Program-made: the position numbers and the translations under genes
Notes under the pieces: generated by a model
What the model was told of the DNA's origin: nothing
The model's database searches: none
The model's input: the letters and a program-made list of their open reading frames with translations, nothing else
Part shown: one piece after another, positions 1 to 7,114 of the stretch
Position numbering within the stretch: the first letter of the stretch is position 1
Layout: each line of letters starts with the position of its first letter
DNA from: an uncultured Clostridia bacterium
Lineage (GTDB): Bacteria > Bacillota > Clostridia > Oscillospirales > CAG-382
Length of the DNA: 51,823 nucleotides
Reading direction: 5' to 3'
Assembly: GCA_947626805.1 (NCBI GenBank)
Contig: CANQTR010000004.1
Span: forward strand, 1 to 51,823

Positions 1-130
1 GGTGTGGTCGTTCGGCGCGGGCGGCACGGTGCGGTCGTTCGGGGTGCGCGGCGCGGTGTGGTCATTCGGCGCGGGCGGCGCGGTGCGGTCGTTCGGGGTG
101 CGCGGCGCGGTGCGGTCGTTCGGCGTGCGC
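1..130. repeat. 27-bp tandem repeat at window edge
   Basis: About five units related to GTGCGGTCGTTCGGGGTGCG alternate between two slightly different versions. The 27-bp period keeps the minus-strand frame open and encodes nine-residue repeats. Confidence 0.75.
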
Positions 131-156
131 GGCTGCCCTTTCGTTTCGCTTTCCAC
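1..156 (-). CDS. N-terminal part of a proline-rich nonapeptide-repeat protein
   Basis: This open frame runs off the left edge, so only about 52 N-terminal residues are visible. The likely start is GTG at 156-154, 8 nt after an AAGGGGGG ribosome site at 172-165. After MESETKGQ the protein is made of repeats of APRTPNDRT alternating with APPAPNDHT, so it is Pro/Asn/Asp rich and probably unstructured. A near-consensus promoter lies just upstream, which supports this strand over the plus-strand Arg-rich frames. The function is not recognisable. It could be a linker or surface-exposed repeat region of a larger protein. The reading frame and promoter are seen directly; that it is expressed is inferred. 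Confidence 0.5.
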   Translation of the reverse strand, partial: MESETKGQPRTPNDRTAPRTPNDRTAPPAPNDHTAPRTPNDRTVPPAPNDHT

Positions 157-198
157 TTGCGGTTCCCCCCTTGCTTTCGGTTTGATTCATACAGATTC

Positions 199-227
199 AG
201 TATACACGGTTTCGCGCAACTTGTCAA
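199..227 (-). promoter_or_regulatory. Sigma-A promoter for the repeat protein
   Basis: On the minus strand, TTGACA (227-222) and TATACT (204-199) are separated by exactly 17 bp. The start of transcription would be near 192, about 36 nt upstream of the GTG start. Confidence 0.8.
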
Positions 228-508
228 GTTTTTCGGTTCGCGGCAAAATCGCGTACCCCGTTGCGACGCGAGCACGAAACGCACAGGAAAATACGGAACC
301 CCGTCGCGATTCAAACGTGAAACGCACAGGCAATGCGTACACGTCGCGCCGCAAGCATAAAACCCCTCGACAATGCCGGTTCGCCGTGCGGCAAAGCAAA
401 TTCCCCCGACAAAAAAGCCCTACAGTCTCCGAAACATATCAAAGACCCGCTTTTATGTTCCGCCGACGCGGTCCGAACAAGCAGATTGCTTCGCTTTGCG
501 CACCAAAA

Positions 509-568
509 TGAAAAGTTTTTGAGGATTTTCAAGGAACTTTTTTCAAAAAGTTCCTTGAACGGAAGGGC
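509..568. repeat. Dispersed hairpin repeat, copy 1
   Basis: This copy has AAAAGTTTTTGAGGATTTTC followed by a 12-bp perfect inverted repeat (AAGGAACTTTTT / AAAAAGTTCCTT). Close copies lie at about 22268-22325 and 49373-49430. The rest of the 157-686 gap shows no convincing gene. Confidence 0.7.
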
Positions 569-596
569 GGGGCGAATCCGCCGTGAACCTCTTTCG

Positions 597-620
597 ACAA
601 AAAAGAGACCCACGGTCTCC
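597..620 (-). terminator. Intrinsic terminator
   Basis: Read leftward, GAGACC-gtg-GGTCTC is followed by a run of six T. It lies about 70 bp past the stop of the hypothetical gene at 687-1304. Confidence 0.7.
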
Positions 621-686
621 TTTCGGAGCCGAAGGTCCCTTTTGCGCGACGGAAAGCGTTGCGCTCTCCTCGCGATTCCGTTGTTT

Positions 687-1304
687 TCAGAGCCGTTTCT
701 TCAGCGCGTCAAGCAGGATTGCATTCGCATCAGAGTCTCCGAAACCGGCAGTCGTATTGCTGTTGATTAGGGTCACTAAATCATACGCGCCGTCTATGTC
801 CAGCGCGCGGGTCGCCGGCTTGCAATCCTCGTAAAGCCGCATATAGAAGTCAAGCAACTTCTGGTTGGTCGTTTCGCGGCACTTCACCACGTCGGCAATG
901 GCGGCGACTTTCGCCTGGTCCAAATCGTTGCCGGCGTTTTCCCCGTTGTACATCGCGGCGAGACATTCGAGACATTCGAGCGCCTCGTGAATATGCGCGT
1001 TGTCCTGCCGAATGGCTTCCAACTGCTGCAAAACGTACGCGACGGTCGCGTTTCCGGCGTTCGGCGCCGGGGTTTCGAGCGGTTCCTGCACCGGGGTTTC
1101 GAGCGGCTCTTGCGCCGCACCGGGCGCGGTTTTTTTATCTGACATTTTTCGTTCCTCCGTTTTTTGCGGCGGACACGCAAGGCAGATGGTCTGTTCGTCT
1201 ACGAAGCGCGCCCTGCCTTTTTTCACAAGACCTTTCGCCCGTTTCGGGTAGGTCGCTTCATATGCCTTGCCGGTTTCGTCAACGACGGAAATGGTTTTTT
1301 CGAT
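687..1304 (-). CDS. Conserved hypothetical protein with probable non-AUG start
   Basis: The frame is open well upstream of any ATG or usable GTG. Residues encoded from 1304 downward (EKTISVVDETGKAYEATYPK, then a KGLVKKGRARFVDE-TICLACPP stretch) resemble the N-terminus of a hypothetical protein family I recall from Clostridia, so I place the start at ATC (1304-1302), about 9 nt after AAGGGGG. This gives 205 residues. Alternatives are GTG at 1226 or ATG at 1145; the latter has a good GGAGGAACG site and would give 152 residues beginning MSDKK. After a Pro/Glu-rich linker the C-terminal half is predicted helical (TVAYVLQQLEAIRQDNAHIH). There is no signal peptide. It has its own promoter at 1418-1390. 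Function unknown; an altered ATG is also possible. Confidence 0.65.
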   Translation of the reverse strand: MEKTISVVDETGKAYEATYPKRAKGLVKKGRARFVDEQTICLACPPQKTEERKMSDKKTAPGAAQEPLETPVQEPLETPAPNAGNATVAYVLQQLEAIRQDNAHIHEALECLECLAAMYNGENAGNDLDQAKVAAIADVVKCRETTNQKLLDFYMRLYEDCKPATRALDIDGAYDLVTLINSNTTAGFGDSDANAILLDALKKRL

Positions 1305-1389
1305 GGGTTCCGACCCCCTTATGCCATTGTTGAAATCCGGTGTAAAAAGTTACGTTTTTTGTGATGAGTGTCTCCTCCGACTTTTCTTC

Positions 1390-1418
1390 AGTATAGCACG
1401 CTTTTCCCGGTTTGTCAT
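1390..1418 (-). promoter_or_regulatory. Promoter for the hypothetical gene at 687-1304
   Basis: ATGACA (1418-1413), a 17-bp spacer and TATACT (1395-1390), read leftward. The -35 overlaps the stop codon of the MutS-like gene. The leader contains a GGAGGAG site at about 1379-1373 that is far from the inferred start. Confidence 0.7.
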
Positions 1419-3024
1419 CCCTCTTCAACCGAGGGTTGCGGAGCGACCGTTTCCTTGCACGCGGTCCGCAAAATTTCGGTTCTCGTCAAATGGTACTGCC
1501 TTGCGACGTCAATCGCGTAGCTTTGCCCGTAGTCCCCTCGCGCAATCCGGAAAACCCGCTTATGGGACGCTTCGTCCATCAGCGCGCAAATATTGCAGAG
1601 TTTCGATTTTGCGGGACTCGACGTGCGCTCCAGGCGGCAAAGCTCGTGGAAATGCGTCGTCCAGATGCCCCGCGCGCCGATTTCGGCATACGCCGCAAGG
1701 ATTTCGGCGGAAATGGTCGTGGCTTCCGTCGCGTTCGTGCTGGATAGCGCTTCGTCGAACAGGAACAGGCTTCTTTGCGTGATGATTTGGTTGATTTTGT
1801 CGATTTTTTTGCACTCTTCGGACAGTCTGCCGTCCTGATACGAGGTTTTTTGGCGTCGATGAAATGCACCAGAATCGCGTCCGCCATCCGGCAAACCGCC
1901 TTTTCGGCGGGCAGCAAAAGCCCCAAATGCAGCATCGCATAGAGGACGCCGACGGATTTGGTGTAGATGGATTTGCCCCCCTGGTTCGGTCCGGTCAGGA
2001 TATAGATTCCCGCCGTTTCGTCGAAGGACAGGTCGTTTTGCACGATTGCGGACGTGCTCGCCGCCGACAGCGCAAGAATCGGGTGATACAGCCCGGTCAC
2101 GCTGTCGCTCTCCCCGAAGGCGGCTTTGCACAGGGGAAATCCGCTCTTTTTCAGCTCCGCGAGCGGCGTCACGCACGAAACGATGAACCGCCATTCCTCG
2201 AGCAGCGGCAGCAGCGGTTTCAACCGTTCCACAGAGAATCGCTTGACCGCCGACGAACAATGCTTCAGGGAAGCGGAAAAAATCTTGTTGATTGCGGAAT
2301 TGACGGACATGCGGACCGCACCCAACTCCTCGTTGCTCAGCCTACGGTCAATCGGGACCAACGGCGCAAGGCAGTTGTACGTTCGGTTGTCGTCGAACTG
2401 CATCCGAAAAATCCGATTCAGCAGGTCCCCCGATACGTAACATTCGTCGTTCACGGAGACCAGCCCGGCTTCAATCGGGCGCAACTGTGCGTCCAGATTG
2501 ACCCCGACGGTGACGCTTTTGATATGCGTGATGGTGGAAATCCGTTCCCGAACAATCTCGCACAGCTGCTCGTACTCCCGCACGTCGTACAACGTCGATA
2601 CCGTTGCTTCCAGCCGTTTCAGGGAGGCGCTTTCCACCGGATGGTCGGAAAAAATCGCCCGCATTTTCCGCACATACGAAACGTAGGATTCCAACCGTTT
2701 GATGTCGTACAGCAGTTTTTCGTTCGACGGGGCGCCGTCCTTCGCCGTTTGAATCTCGAAGAATTCGCGCAGGATGGAAAAACTCTCGTTCAGCTCGGCG
2801 TAGAGCGTCGGTTTTTGCAAGAGTTCCGCGAACAGCTCCTGCCGCATGGACAGCGTGTCCGCCCGGACGGAGAAGTACCCCCGCAATTCGCGCTTCGGCT
2901 CTCCGACCCGCCTGTCGCGATTCACGTTGAGGAACGAGGACAGGTCCAATTCGTCTATGAAATCGAAATCCTTGAACGACGCTTCCGGCTGACCGTCGAA
3001 CCAAATCAAACTTTCGTTCATCAT
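1415..3024 (-). pseudogene. MutS-family ATPase, single frameshift
   Basis: This is a MutS-related protein of about 536 residues that lacks the N-terminal mismatch-recognition domains; it keeps the lever/core region and the C-terminal ABC-type ATPase. Walker A is GPNQGGKS and Walker B is LFLFDEALSSTN, followed by THFHEL. The frame breaks at a run of six A (1851-1846): frame 0 reads DAKKPRIRTADC, while the conserved continuation KTSYQDGRLSEECKKIDKIN lies in the -1 frame down to 1415. One extra A would restore it, and so would -1 slippage on AAAAAA. It starts at ATG 3024 or ATG 3021 after GGGAGG, 18 bp after the small membrane-protein gene. Truncating mutation, sequencing error and slippage cannot be told apart here. 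Confidence 0.85.
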
Positions 3025-3042
3025 TGCACCTCCCGTAAAATG

Positions 3043-3411
3043 TTAATCCAGCAGCGCGAGCAGACCGATTGCCGAACAGAATGCCAGGAGCGGATTGAGC
3101 ACCAGGTACACGGTGGAATAGCGGTAGGTTTTCCACAGCTTACAATAGATGTAGTAAAAATACGCTTCAAAAAGGAGGGCGGGGAACGTGACCATGACGA
3201 AATGGGTGAACGAGAGCGCGAACAGCGCGAAATACAGCAGGAAAAACACCGCGCCCATCCGCAAGAGCTTGTGCAGGGGCGAAAAAATCAAATGCACCGT
3301 GTCGCTTGCGTCCAAAATGCGGGAAAGCATCATCGCGAGCCTTGTCATGCCGACCGTCCCCTCGTTTTTGCGGTTGCCGTCCGCGCCGCGCCGCCGGAGG
3401 CGGAAAGGCAT
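3043..3411 (-). CDS. Small membrane protein of unknown function
   Basis: This is a protein of about 122 residues with two hydrophobic stretches (MGAVFFLLYFALFALSF around residues 52-75, and the C-terminal LVLNPLLAFCSAIGLLALL) and an aromatic segment between them (FEAYFYYIYCKLW). The start is uncertain: ATG 3411 has a site too close to it, whereas ATG 3348 (MTRLAMML) has GAGGGG 9 nt upstream and would remove a low-complexity Arg-rich leader. It lies 18 bp before the MutS-like gene and probably shares its transcript. I recognise no family. Confidence 0.6.
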   Translation of the reverse strand: MPFRLRRRGADGNRKNEGTVGMTRLAMMLSRILDASDTVHLIFSPLHKLLRMGAVFFLLYFALFALSFTHFVMVTFPALLFEAYFYYIYCKLWKTYRYSTVYLVLNPLLAFCSAIGLLALLD

Positions 3412-3507
3412 GTCCTTTCCGGTTTGTCAACCCCTTTCGGCAGGCAGTTTGCGGTGAACGTTTCTTTACAAATATTTATAAACACGCGTTGCATATGCGC
3501 TTTTCGT

Positions 3508-4407
3508 TCACATTCTTGACGAAAGCGTATTATACACCTTCGAATGCGGCGGGACGGAACGCGTCAGCCACACGTTGCCGCCGATGATGCTGTCGTGACC
3601 GATGACCGTGTCCCCGCCGAGGATGGTCGCGCCGGCGTAAATCACAACCCGGTCCTCGATGTCCGGGTGGCGCTTGATGCCCTTGACCGGGTGCCCGTCG
3701 TCGTCGAGTTCGAAACTACGCGCGCCGAGCGTGACCCCTTGATAGAGCTTGACGTCCTGCCCGATGACGCATGTCTCGCCAATGACGACGCCGGTGCCGT
3801 GGTCGATGAAGAACCGTTCGCCGATTTTCGCGCCCGGGTGGATATCGATGCCGGTTTTCTGGTGGGCGTACTCGCTCATGATGCGCGGCAGGAGCGGCAC
3901 GCCGGCGCAAAGCAGCGCGTGCGCGAGCCGATGAATGCTGACCGCCTCGAACGACGGGTAGGCGAGCAGGATTTCCAGCGGGCTTTTCGCCGCCGGGTCG
4001 CCGAGATATGCCGCGTCGATGTCGGTTTGCAGCACCCGCATGACCTCCGGCAGCGCGCCGACGAACTGCTCGACCGCGCGGACCGCCTGTGTCTCCGGGC
4101 AGACCGTCCCGTCCGCACAACGGAAGGCGGTTTTGGTCAGTTCGCAAAGCAGTTCGGCGCCCTGTTCGAGTTTTTCCGCGACGAAAGCGGGCAAGCCGTC
4201 CGCCGGAATCGGCTCGGTCGAAAACAGGTTCGGGTACATCGCCATGCGGAACAGTTCGGTCGCCCGCTGTGTCCGCAACTTGACCCCGAAGCCGCCCGCT
4301 GCCGCGTCGGTCCCGGCACAGCGGAGGGACAGCAGTCGTTCGGGCAGTCCGTCCGGGACCCGCGCGCCGGTTTTGGGCGGGCGCTCCCCCTTGGTTTGTT
4401 CCGTCAT
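3508..4407 (-). CDS. cysE: Serine O-acetyltransferase
   Basis: Transfers acetyl from acetyl-CoA to serine, giving O-acetylserine for cysteine synthesis in the cytoplasm. The 299-residue protein has an N-terminal helical region and a C-terminal left-handed beta-helix of hexapeptide repeats. The recognition stretch is [20 protein letters not shown] followed by [12 protein letters not shown] and [20 protein letters not shown], typical of the longer EpsC-type enzyme. The start is ATG 4407, 6 nt after GGAGGTG; a longer frame to 4512 lacks a site. It is monocistronic with its own promoter, and no O-acetylserine sulfhydrylase gene is adjacent. It is the first gene left of the DnaA-box cluster. Confidence 0.93.
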   Translation of the reverse strand: MTEQTKGERPPKTGARVPDGLPERLLSLRCAGTDAAAGGFGVKLRTQRATELFRMAMYPNLFSTEPIPADGLPAFVAEKLEQGAELLCELTKTAFRCADGTVCPETQAVRAVEQFVGALPEVMRVLQTDIDAAYLGDPAAKSPLEILLAYPSFEAVSIHRLAHALLCAGVPLLPRIMSEYAHQKTGIDIHPGAKIGERFFIDHGTGVVIGETCVIGQDVKLYQGVTLGARSFELDDDGHPVKGIKRHPDIEDRVVIYAGATILGGDTVIGHDSIIGGNVWLTRSVPPHSKVYNTLSSRM

Positions 4408-4436
4408 GAAATCCACCTCCGTGGTCGATTTATTAC

Positions 4437-4465
4437 AGTATACACGATTCGCGCCGGTTTTGCAA
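4437..4465 (-). promoter_or_regulatory. cysE promoter
   Basis: TTGCAA (4465-4460), 17 bp, TATACT (4442-4437), read leftward, about 30 bp before the cysE start. Confidence 0.75.
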
Positions 4466-4651
4466 GGGGTTTTCCGGTTTTCGGACGGTTTTTTCGGAAG
4501 TCCGCCCAGCACGCATAAAACAGGCGTTCTCGCACATTATTTTGTCGATTCTCGTCGAACAAATGTGCTGCAATGCCGGACAAAAAACGCTCGTTTTCGA
4601 CCCGTAAAAAGGGTGCCGAACACGCGTTCTTGTACCACACTTTGAGAAAAG

Positions 4652-4835
4652 TTATCCACATCGCAATGTGGACAAAATGTGGATAACTTGGCACTTTTCC
4701 ACATGTTATCCACACGTTGTCCACACGGTTATCCACACTGAAAATCCAGCTGTACCAACGGTTTTTCCCACTTTTCCACAAAATCCGCCCGCCTACTACT
4801 ACGACTACTACTTCCATATACCAAAAGAATTTCTT
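4652..4835. other. oriC: Replication-origin-like locus (DnaA boxes plus DnaA-trios)
   Basis: Four perfect TTATCCACA boxes lie at 4652-4660, 4678-4686 (minus), 4706-4714 and 4729-4737. Near-matches are at 4667-4675 (minus), 4717-4725 (TTGTCCACA), 4695-4703 and 4772-4780 (TTTTCCACA). The last box is followed by the GC-rich AAATCCGCCCGC and then seven trinucleotides CTA CTA CTA CGA CTA CTA CTT (4793-4813), then the A/T-rich CCATATACCAAAAGAATTTC. Box, GC clamp, DnaA-trio and AT-rich DNA is the known order of the basal unwinding system of Bacillus oriC. Genes to the left all run leftward. No dnaA, dnaN or rpmH is in the window, so a secondary DnaA-titration site remains possible. Confidence 0.75.
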
Positions 4836-4898
4836 TGTGGTGGGGCGCCCGCGCGGGCAGACGCGCGCGAGGGGTTCGACGGGGGTCGAAATTGCCAT

Positions 4899-4932
4899 GA
4901 ATTTTTCGAGCCTTTTTTGAGCCGAAAAATTC
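4899..4932. repeat. 10-bp inverted repeat right of the DnaA cluster
   Basis: GAATTTTTCG (4899-4908) and CGAAAAATTC (4923-4932) can form a hairpin with a 14-nt loop. An AT-rich stretch follows to 5042. There is no gene in 4408-5108. Confidence 0.6.
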
Positions 4933-5036
4933 GTTTCGTCCTGTTGCGGTAGGCAAGCGTAAAGAGCAGCGTGCAGATTTTTACAATTTGCACAAATTTT
5001 GAAATTTCAAAAAGCGAAAATTCTATGTTTTGCCAA

Positions 5037-5090
5037 TTGACAAAGAACGTTCGTTCGTGCTATACTGCATTCATGACGAACATGCGTTCT
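5037..5090 (+). promoter_or_regulatory. Promoter with two LexA-type (SOS) boxes
   Basis: TTGACA (5037-5042), 18 bp, TATACT (5061-5066). The spacer holds GAACGTTCGTTC (5045-5056) and the start region holds CGAACATGCGTTCT (5077-5090). Both fit the Gram-positive LexA pattern GAAC-N4-GTTC. No recognisable plus-strand gene follows; transcription would run antisense into the decarboxylase gene that ends at 5109. Confidence 0.7.
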
Positions 5091-5108
5091 CACTTGCCAA
5101 ACGGATTT

Positions 5109-6482
5109 TCAAGCGAGGACGGACAGCGTCGGGAACGCGCCGAACGACGAACGCACCGAAACGCCGGACGCGGCAAGCGTGTGCAGCCGTTCGGGCAGCC
5201 CCTCCGGGACGCGTTCGCCCGGCAAAAGCACCGGAATGCCCGGCGGATACGCCCAAACGTATTCGAGCGAGATTTCCCCCGCGGACGCGGCGAGCGGAAC
5301 GGTTCGGGACGGCGCGCCATACAGTTCAAACGGCTGGAAAACGGCTTGGGGCAAGGATTTTTGCGTGTTCTGCCCGAACAGCGGCGGGTGTTCCGGCGCC
5401 CCCTCCCCCGTCGCTTCGCCGTCCAGCGTCAGAACCGCGTCGGCGAACCGCCCGAGCGTTTCGCGGTCGTCACAGACCGAGGTCATCGCGAGCAGGCGGT
5501 CCGGGTAGGCGTACTCCACGTCGATGGCGAACCGCTCCCGCAACGCTTTCGCGGTCTCCGCGCCGGACGTCCCGCCGGTCAGGAGCAACAGCTTCCCCGG
5601 CTCGGCGTTTTCGGCGTCATACAGGCGGAAATGCCGCAAGTCATCGAACATCCGTTCTCTTGTCTCGTCCAACGCGTCCGCATAGGCGCGCCAAACCGCC
5701 GCCGCGTCCCCGCGCTCCAGAAAGGCGAGGCACTCGTCGACCGACGCGAGCAGGACGTAGGACGGGCTGGACGTTTCAAAGACGCTGCACGCGAAACGGA
5801 GCCGCTCCGTCCAGTCCGCCGGCGCGTGCAACAGCGCCGTCTGGGTCAGGGCGGGCAGGGTCTTGTGCAGGCTGTGTACGACGAAATCCGCGCCGCACCG
5901 AACGGCTGTTCTTCCCTCCCAACCGGGCAGGAATGCGAGGTGCGAGCCGTGCGCCTCGTCCACCAGCAGGCGCGCGCCGTGTCGGTGGCAAATCGCGGCG
6001 ATGGCGGAAACGTCGCTGACCACGCCCTCATAGGTCGGCGAAGTGATGACCGCAAGTTCGATATTCTGTCCGTTTTGGAACGCTTTCTCGACCGTTTCGG
6101 GCAGAATCGTGCCGTCCGGTTCGGGGACGAGAAAGGCGAGCGGCAGGCGGCAGAGCTCCGCCGCATTGTAGACCGAGCGGTGGCAGTTGCGGGCGATGAG
6201 CAATGTTCCGCGCCCGGTTGCCCGCACGGCGGAAAGCAGCGCGCCGGTCCCGCCGTTCACCAGAACGAACGTCTGTTCACATCTCCAGAGGGCGGACGCG
6301 CGCCGTTCGAGCGTTCGCAAAACGCCGGTCGGGGCGTGAAAGTCGTCGAGGGCGGGCAGTTCGGTCGCGTCGAGGCGGTAGGGCAGTACGGACGGGAAGC
6401 GGCGCTTGCCGCCGGGCATATGCATAGGCAGGGCGGTCTCGGCGAGCCGTTCGAGCAGGGGGAGCAGGCGGTCGTTTCGCAT
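5109..6482 (-). CDS. Orn/Lys/Arg decarboxylase-family PLP enzyme
   Basis: A fold-type I PLP enzyme of 457 residues, the short Gram-positive form related to YaaO/SpeA-type decarboxylases of arginine, lysine or ornithine (polyamine synthesis). Visible landmarks are the N-terminal MHMPGGKRRF, the glycine-rich NGGTGALLSAV, the aspartate motif LLVDEAHGSH and the PLP-lysine motif VHSLHKTLPALTQTALLH, in which the Lys binds PLP. The substrate cannot be told from sequence. The start is ATG 6482 after AAAGGAG; the longer frame to 6707 has no site. In Bacillus the related yaaO also lies near the origin, next to tmk, but tmk is absent here. The stop is only 19 bp from the LexA-type element. Confidence 0.88.
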   Translation of the reverse strand: MRNDRLLPLLERLAETALPMHMPGGKRRFPSVLPYRLDATELPALDDFHAPTGVLRTLERRASALWRCEQTFVLVNGGTGALLSAVRATGRGTLLIARNCHRSVYNAAELCRLPLAFLVPEPDGTILPETVEKAFQNGQNIELAVITSPTYEGVVSDVSAIAAICHRHGARLLVDEAHGSHLAFLPGWEGRTAVRCGADFVVHSLHKTLPALTQTALLHAPADWTERLRFACSVFETSSPSYVLLASVDECLAFLERGDAAAVWRAYADALDETRERMFDDLRHFRLYDAENAEPGKLLLLTGGTSGAETAKALRERFAIDVEYAYPDRLLAMTSVCDDRETLGRFADAVLTLDGEATGEGAPEHPPLFGQNTQKSLPQAVFQPFELYGAPSRTVPLAASAGEISLEYVWAYPPGIPVLLPGERVPEGLPERLHTLAASGVSVRSSFGAFPTLSVLA

Positions 6483-6514
6483 GGCGTGGCTCCTTTCGGT
6501 TCGGGTACGCGTGC

Positions 6515-6543
6515 AGTATAGCACATTTTGCGGGAAAAAGAAA
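6515..6543 (-). promoter_or_regulatory. Decarboxylase promoter
   Basis: TATACT (6520-6515) is preceded at 17 bp by a weak TTTCTT (6543-6538), read leftward. Confidence 0.5.
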
Positions 6544-6739
6544 GGGGGTTTCGCAATTTGCGCGGTCGTTTCGCGAAAAAATCGTGCCGTCGGGTCGCCG
6601 ATGCGTGTGAGCGGCATGCGGTGCGCGGGAATTTTGCGTTTTGCCGTGTGAAAGGTTGCGTCCGTCGCAAGAGGAACGTATTTGCGATAATTCCCACAAG
6701 CCGGCAAATCGGGGCAATTATTCCGCGCATCCGCTCGTC

Positions 6740-6835
6740 ACGAGCACCGTTACACACCCCGCAAGAATCTTTATGCTCCGCGAAAACCCCTATATCACGC
6801 CCCGCGAAACCTTTAAGTTTCCCTCGCGAACCACG
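6740..6835. repeat. Iteron-like 20-bp tandem repeats (one block of several)
   Basis: Successive units such as ACCCCGCAAGAATCTTTATG, CTCCGCGAAAACCCC and CGCCCCGCGAAACCTTTAAG recur about every 20 bp, near two helical turns. Similar blocks lie at about 7320-7400, 8710-8830, 9105-9180 and 9430-9500. They resemble protein-binding iterons more than coding sequence. Confidence 0.55.
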
Positions 6836-6839
6836 TTGT

Positions 6840-7107
6840 TCACACACCAGGGAGGAACGGGCGGCGGGCATACGACGCGGCGCCGCCGTAGCACAGACGC
6901 AATACCTCGCGCACACGCGCGTCCGTCCGAAATGCCTCCGAGCGCCGCAACGCCGCCGGACGCGACACGACCGGGACCGTCCGCTTCTTCGCGGTCCGAC
7001 GCAAGAATGCGCGCCCCTCGGCGTTCGCCGCGAGCAAAAGCCCGAACGGCACGTCCCTTCCCGGCGCGTCCGGCGCAAACCCGAACAGCACCGCCCACGC
7101 CGCGCGC
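6840..7107 (-). pseudogene. Duplicated 3' end of tmcAL, copy 1
   Basis: Encodes about 89 C-terminal residues nearly identical to TmcAL (from RAAWAVLFGF to FLPGV) with the same stop position. Homology ends abruptly at 7107, just before a GC palindrome at 7115. There is no start or catalytic N-terminus, so it is a fragment rather than a working gene. The frame is still intact, which suggests recent duplication or gene conversion. Confidence 0.85.
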
Positions 7108-7114
7108 AAGACAA

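Noticed and set aside
3421-3432. TTGACA as promoter of the small membrane-protein gene
   Set aside because: No -10-like hexamer lies at 16-18 bp, so it is not reported as a promoter.
4971-6521. 516-residue plus-strand frame downstream of the LexA-type promoter
   Set aside because: It is almost fully antisense to the decarboxylase and has Arg/Gly/Gln-rich low-complexity sequence with no domain, so it does not explain the promoter.
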